From positions 1,767,487-1,831,486 of the forward strand of contig NZ_PYWK01000001.1 of NCBI RefSeq assembly GCF_003049645.1: a stretch of 64,000 bases of DNA, in the 5' to 3' direction. The stretch is from Metasolibacillus fluoroglycofenilyticus (GTDB lineage: Bacteria; Bacillota; Bacilli; Bacillales_A; Planococcaceae). Position numbers and translations under genes: made by a program. The notes below the pieces were generated by a model. The model was not told the DNA's origin and did no database searches. It saw nothing but the letters and a program-made list of their open reading frames with translations. Every line of letters begins with the position of its first letter. Position 1 is the first letter of the stretch. This document shows positions 1 to 9,300 of the stretch, piece after piece.

Positions 1-1933
1 CAGGGTAATAGCTAGCACCAATTGATACGGTTGGCTTAAAATGATTCCCTTGAATAATTGCACCGAGCAGCAGGTTTTCTTGAATGCGGGCGATAATGTC
101 ATTAATCACCTTTTTCCGCTCATTTTCTATAATAGATAGATCCGCTAAAATTACAACAAATTCATCCCCACCCACTCGCACAGCAAAATCACTAGCTCTA
201 ATACTTGCTGCAATGCGCTCACCTGTCAATTTAATAAATTCATCCCCAACATCATGACCGTATCGATCATTAATCGCCTTAAAATTATCACCATCAATAT
301 ATAAAACTGCGATGGAGCGGGCATTTTCCTTTGCAAAATTAAGAACACGTGGAAATTCCTCTTCTAAATACCTTCTATTCGGAAGCTGTGTTAGATTATC
401 ATGATAGGCCATAAAACGCAGAGAATTTTCAAGCTTTTTACGTTCTGTAATTTCGCGTGATACCATAATGATTTGATAGGCATTTTCTTTTCGCTCGTCT
501 TTTGCAGCCTTATATTTCCCTTCCGTCCAAATAATACGACCTTTTTTTGTCTGCAATGCTAGCTCAATTGTCATTTCATTGCATTCCACATTCTTCAATT
601 CTGATAGCCATGTTGCTTCACTTTCTCTTGTTAAAAAGGAAGAATAGCTTTTGCCAATTAACTCTTCCTCTACATATTCAAAAGTGTGAGCATATGATGG
701 TGAAGCGTATTCAATAACGCCCTTTTCATCCATTATGACAATGAAATCATTCATATTTTCAGTAATCATACGGAAAGTCCGCTCAATGTTTTGGAGCTCT
801 GCCATCAAGCGCCTTTTATCAGACGAATCATAATTAACCGAAAAATAGCTATCAATCTCACCATCTGCATTTACTAAAGGAATAATGGTTGTTTCTACCC
901 AATATAATTCACCTTGCTTTGAACGATTGCATATTTCACCTTGCCATATATCACCTTGGCGTAGCGTATCCCACATTTTTTCACCAAATTCGGGTGGGTG
1001 ATAGCCAGAATCTAATACATCATGTGTTTGACCAATTAACTCCTCTCTTGTATAGCCAGTACGAGCAATAAAGCGGTCGTTTAAATCAATAATTTTTTTA
1101 TCGCTATCAATAATGGATAATTCTACAGCATTATTAATAGCATTTTTTATTATTGCTAAGCCATGTGATGTTTCGCGTAGTTCTTTTTGCTGCTCAATAA
1201 AATCTGTAATTTCTTGCAAAATTAAAAATATCGCAATAACGCTACCGTTTTCATTTGCTAGCGGTGAAAATGTCGCAGTAAAGCTTCGTATTTTATTTTC
1301 TTTATCTATGAATTTAACAATCTTTGAAGTAAAATTATCGCCGCTTTGCGCATCTGTTAAGTAGCTCTGCCACTCAGCTACGTAAGGCTCTCTAATTAGA
1401 GGTAGACTTAGAAATGGTTGACCTTGCATGCTTTTTGCACAAATGCCAAAATCATCAATAAAACGCTCATTTGCCTCTAAAAACATCAAATCATTCGATA
1501 TTAAAACAGTTGATAAAAATGTTTTAAAGAACACCGAGCGCATAAATAAGTATTTATCTTGCAAATCACGATCAAAGGCGATTTCCTTTGATATTGCTAA
1601 AATGAAGATTTCATCATGAACAAAGACCGGAAAAACCGTCGTTTCATGCTTCCTCACTTCGTTCGTGTAATAATCATAGTCCTGAAAATTTTGCTGTACT
1701 TTTGTTTCAACAGCTAAATGATAATAATGCAAAATTGTTTTTGCTAAGTGTTTGGGCATGATTTCAGCAACTGTTTTTCCGCATGGAGCAACATCAAAAA
1801 GACGACTTGCAGCAGTATTTGTATATACGTACTCAAAATCCTCGTCCTTTTTCTTCATAAAAAAGACCATATCTTTGCTATCTTTAAACATTATATTAAA
1901 TTGCACTTCTGAAAGAAATGGTTGCACCATCAT
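1..1933 (-). CDS. Multi-PAS GGDEF protein (diguanylate cyclase), C-terminus cut by window edge
   Basis: Read from the complement, the frame is open from about 1957 to the window edge (about 650 codons). It contains four PAS-like segments (about residues 10-125, 130-250, 255-375, 380-490), including a typical one with TGYTREELIG, then a GGDEF domain. The GGDEF signature is encoded at 158-172. An RASD inhibitory site lies five residues upstream, so product inhibition by c-di-GMP is expected. The family makes c-di-GMP from two GTP. No membrane segment is visible, so it is probably a cytosolic sensor. I chose the ATG at 1933 because AGGTG precedes it; an ATG at 1957 has no clear ribosome site. 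Whether an EAL domain follows cannot be seen. The cyclase assignment is firm; the signal sensed is unknown. Confidence 0.9.
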   Translation of the reverse strand, partial: MMVQPFLSEVQFNIMFKDSKDMVFFMKKKDEDFEYVYTNTAASRLFDVAPCGKTVAEIMPKHLAKTILHYYHLAVETKVQQNFQDYDYYTNEVRKHETTVFPVFVHDEIFILAISKEIAFDRDLQDKYLFMRSVFFKTFLSTVLISNDLMFLEANERFIDDFGICAKSMQGQPFLSLPLIREPYVAEWQSYLTDAQSGDNFTSKIVKFIDKENKIRSFTATFSPLANENGSVIAIFLILQEITDFIEQQKELRETSHGLAIIKNAINNAVELSIIDSDKKIIDLNDRFIARTGYTREELIGQTHDVLDSGYHPPEFGEKMWDTLRQGDIWQGEICNRSKQGELYWVETTIIPLVNADGEIDSYFSVNYDSSDKRRLMAELQNIERTFRMITENMNDFIVIMDEKGVIEYASPSYAHTFEYVEEELIGKSYSSFLTRESEATWLSELKNVECNEMTIELALQTKKGRIIWTEGKYKAAKDERKENAYQIIMVSREITERKKLENSLRFMAYHDNLTQLPNRRYLEEEFPRVLNFAKENARSIAVLYIDGDNFKAINDRYGHDVGDEFIKLTGERIAASIRASDFAVRVGGDEFVVILADLSIIENERKKVINDIIARIQENLLLGAIIQGNHFKPTVSIGASYYP

Positions 1934-1957
1934 TCGTGACACCTGCCCTATATCCAT

Positions 1958-2832
1958 TATGCTATAGAAAATTCAAGCTTTAATTTTCTAAGCGAGTTTA
2001 TGAAATTTTATTTTCAATTAAGCCTTGGCTAACTCTAGTCCAGAGCTTTTCAAAATCTGTGACATCAGCCAGAGCTTAGACCAACATAATATTGGTCACC
2101 GAGTCGTTCCCCACATATGTGGTATTCTTCGACTAAGTTCCTCTTTGTCAGCGGTTATTTTGATGTTCACCGAATTGAGCCTAATATACGACCGCCTATT
2201 GAGGGAGACTTTTTCTAAAGGAAGTTAAACTAGAATGAATATATCATATTCCTATTTACCCACGCCTTTTTTACTAAAATTTACATTTAAAAAAATGTTT
2301 GAAAATCGATAAAAAAGGCAATAAGTATAAATATAAAATGCATTTTTGTTATATATTATAGCAATTTTCATCGCCTTAATAAAATAATTATTTATGGAAA
2401 AAACAGTGTGAATTTACTGTTATTTAATATTAACAATTCCCACATATCTGAATATTCAGAGTAGAAAATCTCACTTAAGTTATTTTTATTTTTTCGAGAA
2501 AAATGCTTGCAGAAACAACCTATAGTATTATATGATATTTTCACGAAAATATCTCTTTTGTTAGCAAGTATACATATGCTTGCAGCAGCAAAAGATAGCC
2601 TTTGGCACATATTTTGGATGTCCATAACCGTTGGTGATTTTATAACGGTTATTTTTCAACTTTTTTTAACATTGAAAATTCTGCCGCGGCAACATTAATC
2701 GTAATTTCATATGCAAAGTAGCGAGTAACTAAAGGTTGTAACATAGTACGATGTCTAGGTTATATAGGAGTTAAGTTCGAAATGCATGCCTTGTGATTTT
2801 TTACCTATCCCCTATTAAAGGAGGCGTTTCGC
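1958..2832. other. Long intergenic region with a dispersed-repeat copy
   Basis: No convincing gene here; the short frames present lack ribosome sites and family resemblance. Positions 2013-2110 hold a copy of a dispersed repeat (CCTTGGCTAACT followed by CATAATATTGGTCAC) that recurs at 21575-21651. The rest (2230-2800) is very AT-rich. An AAAGGAGGC at 2816-2824 belongs to the next gene. Confidence 0.5.
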
Positions 2833-3381
2833 ATGTTGAAACCCCGTGATGTACATGAAGCAACTGAACTCTATCAACTATTAAGCCATCCGTCTGTTTT
2901 TCCTTATGTCCGCCAAAAAGCAGCATCGGCTGAGGAATATTTGTTTATGACAAAGCAGCTTATCGAGGAAGAACAGAATGGTATTACGATTTCCCGAACA
3001 ATAGTAGATGATTGGGGGCAGCCAATCGGAACAATTAGCGTTTATGATATTCAAGACGGTGCGGGCTTCCTAGGCACTTGGATTGGGCAGCCATTTCAAG
3101 GAATGGGCTACAATCAAAAAGCCAAATTATTTTTTTTACAAGAGCTTTTTTTCCAATATGATTTCCATACAGTTTTTTTACGTATTCGGAAAGAAAACAG
3201 CCGTTCAAAGGCGGCGGCACTTAAGCTACCATATGTAGCCTGTGCAGAGGAATCACACCCTGCACTTTTTGAGCAAATTAATCGCGGTGAAGCTCAATTC
3301 GATTTATTTAAAATTCCAAAAGATTTATTTTATTTAACAACTGCCCATGCACAAATTGATTCTGAAGAGCAAGCAATGTGA
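2833..3381 (+). CDS. GNAT family N-acetyltransferase (RimJ/RimL-like)
   Basis: A 182-residue protein with the layout of RimJ/RimL-type acetyltransferases: an N-terminal half ending in strand GTISVYDI, then the acetyl-CoA binding turn QGMGYNQKAK near residues 93-102, and a following segment FLRIRKENSRSKAAALK that matches the usual 'N-x-x-S-x-x-x-A' helix of the fold. Such enzymes transfer acetyl from acetyl-CoA to amino groups of proteins or small molecules. The start is fixed by AAAGGAGGC eight bases upstream. It stands alone and ends in its own terminator. The substrate cannot be told from sequence. Confidence 0.8.
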   Translation: MLKPRDVHEATELYQLLSHPSVFPYVRQKAASAEEYLFMTKQLIEEEQNGITISRTIVDDWGQPIGTISVYDIQDGAGFLGTWIGQPFQGMGYNQKAKLFFLQELFFQYDFHTVFLRIRKENSRSKAAALKLPYVACAEESHPALFEQINRGEAQFDLFKIPKDLFYLTTAHAQIDSEEQAM

Positions 3382-3388
3382 ATATAAG

Positions 3389-3422
3389 GCTGACATAGTT
3401 TGCAAAACTTGTCAGCTTTTTT
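3389..3422 (+). terminator. Rho-independent terminator after the GNAT gene
   Basis: GCTGACA pairs with TGTCAGC around an inner AGTTT/AAACT helix and is followed by a run of T. It lies eight bases past the stop codon. Confidence 0.8.
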
Positions 3423-3477
3423 AATTTATATTTCCCCAACAGTGTGTAATAATCTCATACAATTAGGATAAGCAAAT

Positions 3478-3518
3478 GGCTGTAGAAAAAGCAGGCTTGT
3501 GCCTGCGTCTCTACAGCC
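3478..3518 (-). terminator. Terminator of the MurG-like gene
   Basis: GGCTGTAGA pairs with TCTACAGCC, with an inner GCAGGC/GCCTGC helix. It sits directly after the minus-strand gene ending at 3525. Confidence 0.7.
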
Positions 3519-3524
3519 TTTGCA

Positions 3525-4604
3525 TTATTTTTCATACTGTGTAATCAGCACAACCATTTCATCTGGTGTTTTAGGTCGCTCAGCATCAGCCATCGCATCA
3601 ATCATTTCACTTTCATGCTCGACTACATAGTTTAGTGCATCGATAAATGATTGCTTCGTTAAAGCCTCTTCCTCCAACACATGGGCAAATTTTTGTTTTT
3701 TAAATAAATTTGCATTTAATATTTGGTCACCACGACTTTTACTTGCGGATAACGGAATAAGTAACATCGGCTTTTGTAGTGCTAGAAATTCAAAAATAGA
3801 GTTTGAACCTGCACGAGAAACAACATAGTCTGCTGCATGCAATAAATTAGGCAACTCCGTTGTCACATATTCGAATTGCTTATAGCCTTTTAGAGATGTT
3901 AATGATACATCAATATTTCCCTTACCACATAAATGTATAATATGATAGCGCTCTAGTAGATTGGATAAATTCATGCGCAATGCATCATTCAAAACAACTG
4001 AGCCTAAGCTTCCTCCCATAACGAGCAATACTTTTTTCGCTGTTTGCTCGAATTGACAGAGCTCTAACCCTTTTTCTCTAGACCCTTCAAACAATTGCTG
4101 TCTAATAATTGAACCTGTGCATGTAGCTTTATCGCTTGGTAAATGCTGCATCGTTTCTTTAAATACAGTAAAAACATGTGAGGCAAACGGTAAAGCTAGC
4201 TTATTTGCTAAACCTGGTGTTACATCAGATTCATGTACAACGACAGGAATGTTTGCTAATTTCGCTGCCATTACGACCGGAACAGAAACAAAGCCTCCTT
4301 TTGAAAAAATAACAGTAGGTTTTACTTTTCGAATAATCGAAAAGGCTTGCGTGATACCATATAAAACACGAAATGGGTCTGTAAAGTTTTTGACGGAAAA
4401 ATAGCGACGCAATTTCCCACTTGAAATGCTATGATACTTTATTTCAGGGAAATTACTGCCAATTAACTCTTTTTCTATACCGTCGTAAGAACCAATATAA
4501 TGAACTTCATATCCCTCTTTCATTAACGAAGGAATAATTGCTTCATTAAGCGACACATGCCCCGCGGTCCCTCCACCTGTTAAAATAATTGTTTGTTGTT
4601 TCAC
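3525..4604 (-). CDS. murG: MurG-family UDP-GlcNAc:undecaprenyl-PP-MurNAc-pentapeptide glycosyltransferase (second-type paralogue)
   Basis: 359 residues, normal MurG length. The N-terminal glycine loop GGGTAGHV (residues 10-17), the GGSLGS loop near the domain junction, and the UDP-GlcNAc segment SRAGSNSIFEFLAL are present. MurG adds GlcNAc to lipid I on the inner membrane face to make lipid II. The usual MurG signature HEQN is HESD here (HESDVTPGLANK), as I recall for a second MurG class found beside the dcw-cluster copy in some Bacillales. The gene is alone, far from any division cluster, which fits a paralogue. It starts at GTG with AGGGGA upstream. Function as a lipid II synthase is likely but the precise role of this copy is inferred. 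Confidence 0.85.
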   Translation of the reverse strand: MKQQTIILTGGGTAGHVSLNEAIIPSLMKEGYEVHYIGSYDGIEKELIGSNFPEIKYHSISSGKLRRYFSVKNFTDPFRVLYGITQAFSIIRKVKPTVIFSKGGFVSVPVVMAAKLANIPVVVHESDVTPGLANKLALPFASHVFTVFKETMQHLPSDKATCTGSIIRQQLFEGSREKGLELCQFEQTAKKVLLVMGGSLGSVVLNDALRMNLSNLLERYHIIHLCGKGNIDVSLTSLKGYKQFEYVTTELPNLLHAADYVVSRAGSNSIFEFLALQKPMLLIPLSASKSRGDQILNANLFKKQKFAHVLEEEALTKQSFIDALNYVVEHESEMIDAMADAERPKTPDEMVVLITQYEK

Positions 4605-5125
4605 ATCAATTCCCCTATTCTTTCAAACTTATATTGAATCAATTATACCTTGGCTAGCTCTATTCTGAATTCAGCTTTAGACATGCGTTATAGGTCAATC
4701 AGTCATTATTACACGATATGACACTTTTAGACTTTTTAAGAGCTCCTCACTGAATTCCTGCCATCTGCCAGAGGCTTTAACTTCACTTTTCATCCAGTAC
4801 AATGATTTACAACACCTTATTGTACTATATGCAGAGGAAAAGATATAGATGATATAGGAAATTCAAGGAGTAAATACGGTCAACAAAAGTAAAACAAGAG
4901 CCTCTATAGCCATCAAATTTAAAGAAAATCTGTGATTTTTAGATTTGTTCAAATGGCTATGCCCCCTAACTGAAACAATAAGACCGCCTAGAATAAATTA
5001 TCTTCTAGGCGGCCTTATAATGTAAAACATATTGCGTTAATTTAAAGTTATTTCTAATTTGCGAACATTAGCTAATCGGCGTTGAACAAGTGCCGGCTAA
5101 AATTCCTACTAATTTAAGCTTCGCT
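4605..5125. other. Intergenic region with repeat fragments and a terminator
   Basis: No gene found. 4634-4660 carries ATTATACCTTGGCTAGCTCT, matching the start of the dispersed repeat seen at 2013 and (reversed) at 21651. The rest up to 4975 shows no recognisable feature. A strong hairpin follows at 4980-5016. Confidence 0.5.
4980..5016 (-). terminator. Terminator downstream of the CAP-domain gene
   Basis: CCGCCTAGAA (4984-4993) pairs perfectly with TTCTAGGCGG (5003-5012). The nearest upstream minus-strand gene ends at 5126, so it probably ends that transcript; flanking bases also allow bidirectional use. Confidence 0.65.
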
Positions 5126-5911
5126 TTATTTTTGAATAAATTGTTGTGTCCAATAGTTACCATTTTCAACATAACCGACGCCGATATGTGTAAATTGAGC
5201 ATTTAAAATATTCGCACGGTGCCCTGGTGAATCCATCCATGCTTGAACGACCTCTTGTGGTGTACGCTGACCTTGTGCAATATTCTCCCCTGCACTTTTA
5301 TACGTAATACCTAGTGCTTTCATACGCTCAAATGGTGAACCAAGTGTTGGGCTTGTATGTGAAAAGTATTTATTGCTTTGCATATCCTGTGATTTTTCAC
5401 GTGCTGCTGCCATAAGCTTTTCATCCATTTCAAATGGTTTTAAACCAGCGTTTACACGTTCTACATTCGTTAATTTTACAACCTCTTGCTCAAAAGCACT
5501 GACTGTTTGGCTTGTCGATGTAGATGGTTTCTCCGTAGTTGGATTTGTATTAGATGGTTTCTCCGTAACCGGTGTTGACGGTACAGTTGGTTTTTCTGTC
5601 ACCGTATTAGAATCTGCTGGCTTTTCTGTAGACGGTGTTGTCGGTTTTTCTGTAGCCTCGTTTGAATTTGATGGTTTTTCTGTAGTCGGTGCTGTTGGCA
5701 CAGTGTTCGACCACTTATTCCCTGTTTGCTTGTCCTTCAATGGCATAACTATTTGCCATTTATGATCTGACCATTTATATATTACTTTACAATTTGTTAC
5801 TTGCTTTACTTGTACTTGCTGCCCATCAGAAACATTTGCTGAAGCAGACGCCATTTGGATTGGTGCTGCTAATAAAAAAGTGGCAAAAACGGCTGTTAAT
5901 GTTTTTTTCAT
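5126..5911 (-). CDS. Secreted CAP/SCP-domain protein (YkwD-like) with a TEKP repeat linker
   Basis: 261 residues. A signal peptide (MKKTLTAVFATFLLAAP..., cleavage likely near ASASA, residue 25) is followed by a short domain with one conserved Cys and several Trp. Then comes a Thr/Pro/Ser-rich linker (about residues 72-135) with seven TEKP units. The C-terminal CAP domain (about 140-261) has the expected YFSHTSP, GENIAQG, HRANIL and final WTQQF blocks, with the family His and Glu residues. Bacterial YkwD-like CAP proteins are extracellular, often spore- or wall-associated; their activity is not settled. AAAGGAGGAATTGC upstream sets the start. It stands alone. Confidence 0.88.
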   Translation of the reverse strand: MKKTLTAVFATFLLAAPIQMASASANVSDGQQVQVKQVTNCKVIYKWSDHKWQIVMPLKDKQTGNKWSNTVPTAPTTEKPSNSNEATEKPTTPSTEKPADSNTVTEKPTVPSTPVTEKPSNTNPTTEKPSTSTSQTVSAFEQEVVKLTNVERVNAGLKPFEMDEKLMAAAREKSQDMQSNKYFSHTSPTLGSPFERMKALGITYKSAGENIAQGQRTPQEVVQAWMDSPGHRANILNAQFTHIGVGYVENGNYWTQQFIQK

Positions 5912-6110
5912 TTTGCAATTCCTCCTTTACGCTAGTAAGCATACAAGAAAAATTTACGCCATTTTTGACCAAACTTTACCAATGAAACCATAGAGAGCAA
6001 AAATTATTGAAAAATCAATGTTTGTTCTTCCGTTTATCAGGTACGATTTGCCATTCTATGAAACAGTTACACTTTAAAAGCTGTTGACACTTTTTAAAAT
6101 TAGTAGATTT

Positions 6111-7010
6111 TTAATTACCGATTATTGATATCTCGTTAATATTTTCTCCAATAATAACGAGCTTCGGCTCCATTTTTACGTATTCAGGTAGCCATTGCAC
6201 CATCCCATATGCATATTGGAATAGCATCGGGTTACGTGCACCGGCAATTGGCACATAGCCTTTCATGCGATAAACGGTTTCAGGCAATGAGCGTACCCAC
6301 ACCTCAAACTCCTCCTCGCTAAAGCTTGTCGTAAACTGCACTAAACGTGAGCCCAAATTAAAGCTTTTGCTGATTTTTGCTGGTGTAACCTCATCTTTAG
6401 ATGGCTGAATCATCGACTGCATTTGCTGTAAAAATTGAATTGGTACTCGACCATTTGTTGTTTGTAATAGCGCGGCATGCGCATTAAAGCTTTGTAACTC
6501 GTAAACTACTTGCGCTTGTTCTTCTTCCGACAATAAATCAATTTTATTGGCAAGTAGTATATGTGCATGACGAATTTGTTCCATAAATAGAGAGCGTGCC
6601 TGTGGTGATAATGTGGAACGATTTAGCCATAGCTTGCTATCTGCTACAGTTACAATTCCTTTAATATTCAATTGCTCCGCGAATAAAGGAGAAAACACTG
6701 CATCTAATGCCTCCACAGGATGAGCTGCTCCTGTCGTTTCAATTAACAATACATCGAATTGCTGATCAAATAATAATGATTGAATTTGTGCCTCCGTCTT
6801 TTCGGCCCCTGTACAGCAAATGCAGCCCTCTAGCATTTCCTTTAATGGAACATCTTTCTCCACCGCCTGTGAATCGAAAGGCAGTTTGCCAAGCTCGTTC
6901 ATAATCACTGCTGGCTTCAAGCCCTGCTCCTTAAACTGTCGAATCACATCTATTAATAGCGATGTTTTACCGCTTCCTAAAAATCCACTTAATAAATAGA
7001 CATCTTTCAT
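6111..7010 (-). CDS. CobW/COG0523-family GTPase (YjiA/ZNG1-like metal chaperone)
   Basis: 299 residues. The P-loop GFLGSGKTSLL lies at residues 9-19, the metal-binding CxCC motif as EGCICC near 62-67, switch/Walker B as LIETTGAAHP, and the guanine motif ANKIDLL near 155. The C-terminal part resembles CobW_C. COG0523 proteins couple GTP hydrolysis to zinc or cobalt delivery to target metalloproteins. No Zur-type box was recognised upstream, so the metal is not assigned. GAGGTGAGAAATA precedes the ATG. The gene is alone, followed by a two-hairpin repeat element. Confidence 0.87.
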   Translation of the reverse strand: MKDVYLLSGFLGSGKTSLLIDVIRQFKEQGLKPAVIMNELGKLPFDSQAVEKDVPLKEMLEGCICCTGAEKTEAQIQSLLFDQQFDVLLIETTGAAHPVEALDAVFSPLFAEQLNIKGIVTVADSKLWLNRSTLSPQARSLFMEQIRHAHILLANKIDLLSEEEQAQVVYELQSFNAHAALLQTTNGRVPIQFLQQMQSMIQPSKDEVTPAKISKSFNLGSRLVQFTTSFSEEEFEVWVRSLPETVYRMKGYVPIAGARNPMLFQYAYGMVQWLPEYVKMEPKLVIIGENINEISIIGN

Positions 7011-7030
7011 TATTTCTCACCTCTAGAAAG

Positions 7031-7116
7031 GGGCTGTCAGAAAAGGTTTTATCCTTCCTAACAGCCCGTTATTTACAAAGAGCGTGTCTCAAAATGACTT
7101 TTCAGACACGCTCTTT
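7031..7116 (-). repeat. Two-hairpin dispersed element (family B), terminator-like
   Basis: First hairpin GGGCTGT...ACAGCCC at 7031-7067. Second hairpin, a perfect 13-bp stem AAAGAGCGTGTCT/AGACACGCTCTTT with loop CAAAATGACTTTTC, at 7077-7116. The same two-hairpin arrangement recurs at 46330-46434, 48513-48603, 54638-54762 and, reversed, 31124-31253. It separates two minus-strand genes and probably terminates ctpB transcription. Confidence 0.75.
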
Positions 7117-7117
7117 C

Positions 7118-8620
7118 TTATTCATCACTTGCTTCTGTCTCTGGCTCCTCACCAATTAGAAGCTTTTTCGCTTCCAATAATTGCGGGTCATCCGTACGAA
7201 GTTTCTCGCGTAATGCATCCATTAATGCATATGTTGTTTCTCCAGATAAAACACCTGTATCCTCTAGATTATTCGCTACTTGGAATTGCTTTACTGCTTC
7301 TTCAGTTTCTTCATCAAACAGATTGTCGACATTTCCTACCTCGTAGCCTAACACTTCAAGCATTTGCTCGGCTGCATTGACAAGCTTTGAATTCGTTTCT
7401 AACTTTAACTCTTGCTTCGGATCAATATAAGGTAATGACGCGTAAGTTGCTGTATCTACATCAATATCCGGTACAATTCCTTTTTCATTAATCCAATTAC
7501 CATTTGGTGTTAGCCATTTACTAGTTGTAAATTTCAAGTTTGCGCCGTCTGGTAAATCGGTTACTGTTTGCACTGTTCCTTTACCAAACGATGGTTTACC
7601 GACGATTTTTGCTCCTGCAGACTCTTGTAATGCGCCTGCTAAAATCTCAGAGGCAGATGCACTGCCCTCATCTATTAGCACTGTGACAGGAATATCATAT
7701 TTTTTCCCACCTTCTGCAACCATTGCTTCAGGTTCTCCTGTACGACTTTGAATAAGTAGAATTGGCTTGCCCTCTTCTACAAAGAAGTTTGAAATTTCTA
7801 ATGCAGCCGTTAAATAGCCACCTGGGTTTTGCCGTACATCAAGCACAAGCCCCTTCATTCCTTGCTTCTCAAATGCAGCTAAATTTTGAGCTACCTCTTT
7901 CGCTGTTTGCTCACTAAATGATGATATTGAAATATGGGCGATTTTATCCTCTCCCATTTCACCATGCACAGTTTCAATCGGAATATCATCACGCACAATC
8001 TTCATTTCAATAGGCTCTTCTCCATCACCACGTTGAATCATTAATGTAACAGATGTACCTTTTTCACCTCGAATACGTAAAACTGCCTCTGAGGCACTTA
8101 AACCTTTCAAGCTCTCACCATCAACAGACAAAATTAAATCCTTTGGTAAAATACCTGCTTTCTCTGCTGGTGAATTTTTAATTGGTGACACGACCATTAT
8201 ATAGCCATCTCGCTCTTGGATTTCCGCGCCAATACCCTGGAAGCTAGACGATAGGCTCTCATTAAAGTGTGCTGCTTCCTCTCGGTTCATATAATCCGAA
8301 TATGGGTCCTCAAGCGCATCAAACATTCCATTAATTGCACCATGAATTACTTTTTCATCATCTATTTCTACATAGTAATTTTTTTTCAGTTCATCAAAAG
8401 CATCATAAAGTTGCTTAAATTCTGTACGCTCCACAGGGACTTTTACTTCTACTACCTTTTGCTCCCCAAATGTTAAAGCGAAAATCGTTAAACCAGCTGT
8501 TACTAAAATCGTTAGGAACATCAGCATAATAAATTTAAAAGGTTTTATGCTTATGTATTTACCTGCAGGCTTTATAGGTTGTTGCTGAACCTGTTCCTCA
8601 GTTCGTTGTTGTTCATCCAT
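7118..8620 (-). CDS. ctpB: S41 C-terminal processing peptidase (CtpA/CtpB-like)
   Basis: About 500 residues. One membrane helix near the N-terminus (IMLMFLTILVTAGLTIFAL), a PDZ domain (about 105-185, with GIGAEIQERDG and AEKAGI), the S41 protease core with nucleophile Ser in DEGSASASEILAG and catalytic Lys in SFGKGTVQT, and a C-terminal peptidoglycan-binding repeat (VGNVDNLFDEETEEAVKQFQ). Family members cleave exported proteins on the outer membrane face; CtpB of B. subtilis activates sigma-K processing during sporulation, but vegetative paralogues exist, so the symbol is provisional. I chose the ATG at 8620, behind GGTGAAAG; an ATG at 8638 is weaker. Confidence 0.9.
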   Translation of the reverse strand: MDEQQRTEEQVQQQPIKPAGKYISIKPFKFIMLMFLTILVTAGLTIFALTFGEQKVVEVKVPVERTEFKQLYDAFDELKKNYYVEIDDEKVIHGAINGMFDALEDPYSDYMNREEAAHFNESLSSSFQGIGAEIQERDGYIMVVSPIKNSPAEKAGILPKDLILSVDGESLKGLSASEAVLRIRGEKGTSVTLMIQRGDGEEPIEMKIVRDDIPIETVHGEMGEDKIAHISISSFSEQTAKEVAQNLAAFEKQGMKGLVLDVRQNPGGYLTAALEISNFFVEEGKPILLIQSRTGEPEAMVAEGGKKYDIPVTVLIDEGSASASEILAGALQESAGAKIVGKPSFGKGTVQTVTDLPDGANLKFTTSKWLTPNGNWINEKGIVPDIDVDTATYASLPYIDPKQELKLETNSKLVNAAEQMLEVLGYEVGNVDNLFDEETEEAVKQFQVANNLEDTGVLSGETTYALMDALREKLRTDDPQLLEAKKLLIGEEPETEASDE

Positions 8621-8834
8621 TACTTTCACCACTCTCATTTTCCACTATGTACGGCACACTATTCTTATCTTAACAGTTTATACACACTTCGAAAAGATTA
8701 GACGTTCATTTTTTTATTTAGTTTCACAATTATAGCAATTTTTTCTTAACATTTATGATTCTCACTTGTCCCAAATATAAGCCCATTATATAGTTTTAAT
8801 AGCACTTTAAGGAAATCAATATGGAGGTTTTATT

Positions 8835-9191
8835 TTGTTCAAAAATTTTCGTGAAGAAATGAAGAAGGAATTGGAAATCGTTCAGGAAGATTTGGCGAAG
8901 GATACTTTTAAAGTTTGGCAAATTGACTATAATGGTCACACAATACGCGTTGTTAATGCAATAACAGAAGAAACACTCGCCATCAACAATATCATTGTGG
9001 ATTGCAAAAAGCGCGACAGCATGTTCAAACAAATCGTTCCATTCGTTAAGCTACAGGGGAACATCGTTGAAGACGATGGTTCTATATCAAAGGTGACAGT
9101 AAAACTGGGTGGATTTATGACTTTGAATTGTCTTATTAAAGTAAACGGTTATGTACTACTACAGGAAAAATATAACATACCACTAAAATAG
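8835..9191 (+). CDS. Conserved-looking hypothetical protein, 118 residues
   Basis: A TTG start is set by GGAGG at 8823-8827. The product is hydrophilic, begins MFKNFREEMKKELEIVQEDL (probable helix), then is mostly beta-like (YNGHTIRVVNAITEETLAINN). No signal peptide or membrane segment. I do not recognise the family. Codon use and the good ribosome site support a real gene. The following 70 bases contain a degraded copy of a dispersed hairpin element. Confidence 0.6.
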   Translation: MFKNFREEMKKELEIVQEDLAKDTFKVWQIDYNGHTIRVVNAITEETLAINNIIVDCKKRDSMFKQIVPFVKLQGNIVEDDGSISKVTVKLGGFMTLNCLIKVNGYVLLQEKYNIPLK

Positions 9192-9261
9192 CGTTTGTAT
9201 CACACGACTGGAGCGCTCTCTCTTGTTATTTTAACAAATGAGCCCATTGCAGAAGCACTAC

Positions 9262-9300
9262 CGTCAGCTTCCAAAATGCTAGCTATGCACTTTATCTTAT
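9262..9300 (-). repeat. Fragment of dispersed element family A
   Basis: On the complement, GTGCATAGCTAGCATTTTGG followed by AAGCTGACGGTAGTGCTTC resembles the half-hairpin and downstream block of the element at 50391. Degraded, no complete hairpin. Confidence 0.45.

Noticed and set aside
2392..2698. Overlapping small frames on both strands before the GNAT gene
   Set aside because: Both lack a usable ribosome site and any recognisable pattern; AT-rich noise is more likely.
5373..5765. 130-residue plus-strand frame within the CAP gene
   Set aside because: Its GFSV repeats mirror the TEKP linker codons on the other strand; an antisense shadow.
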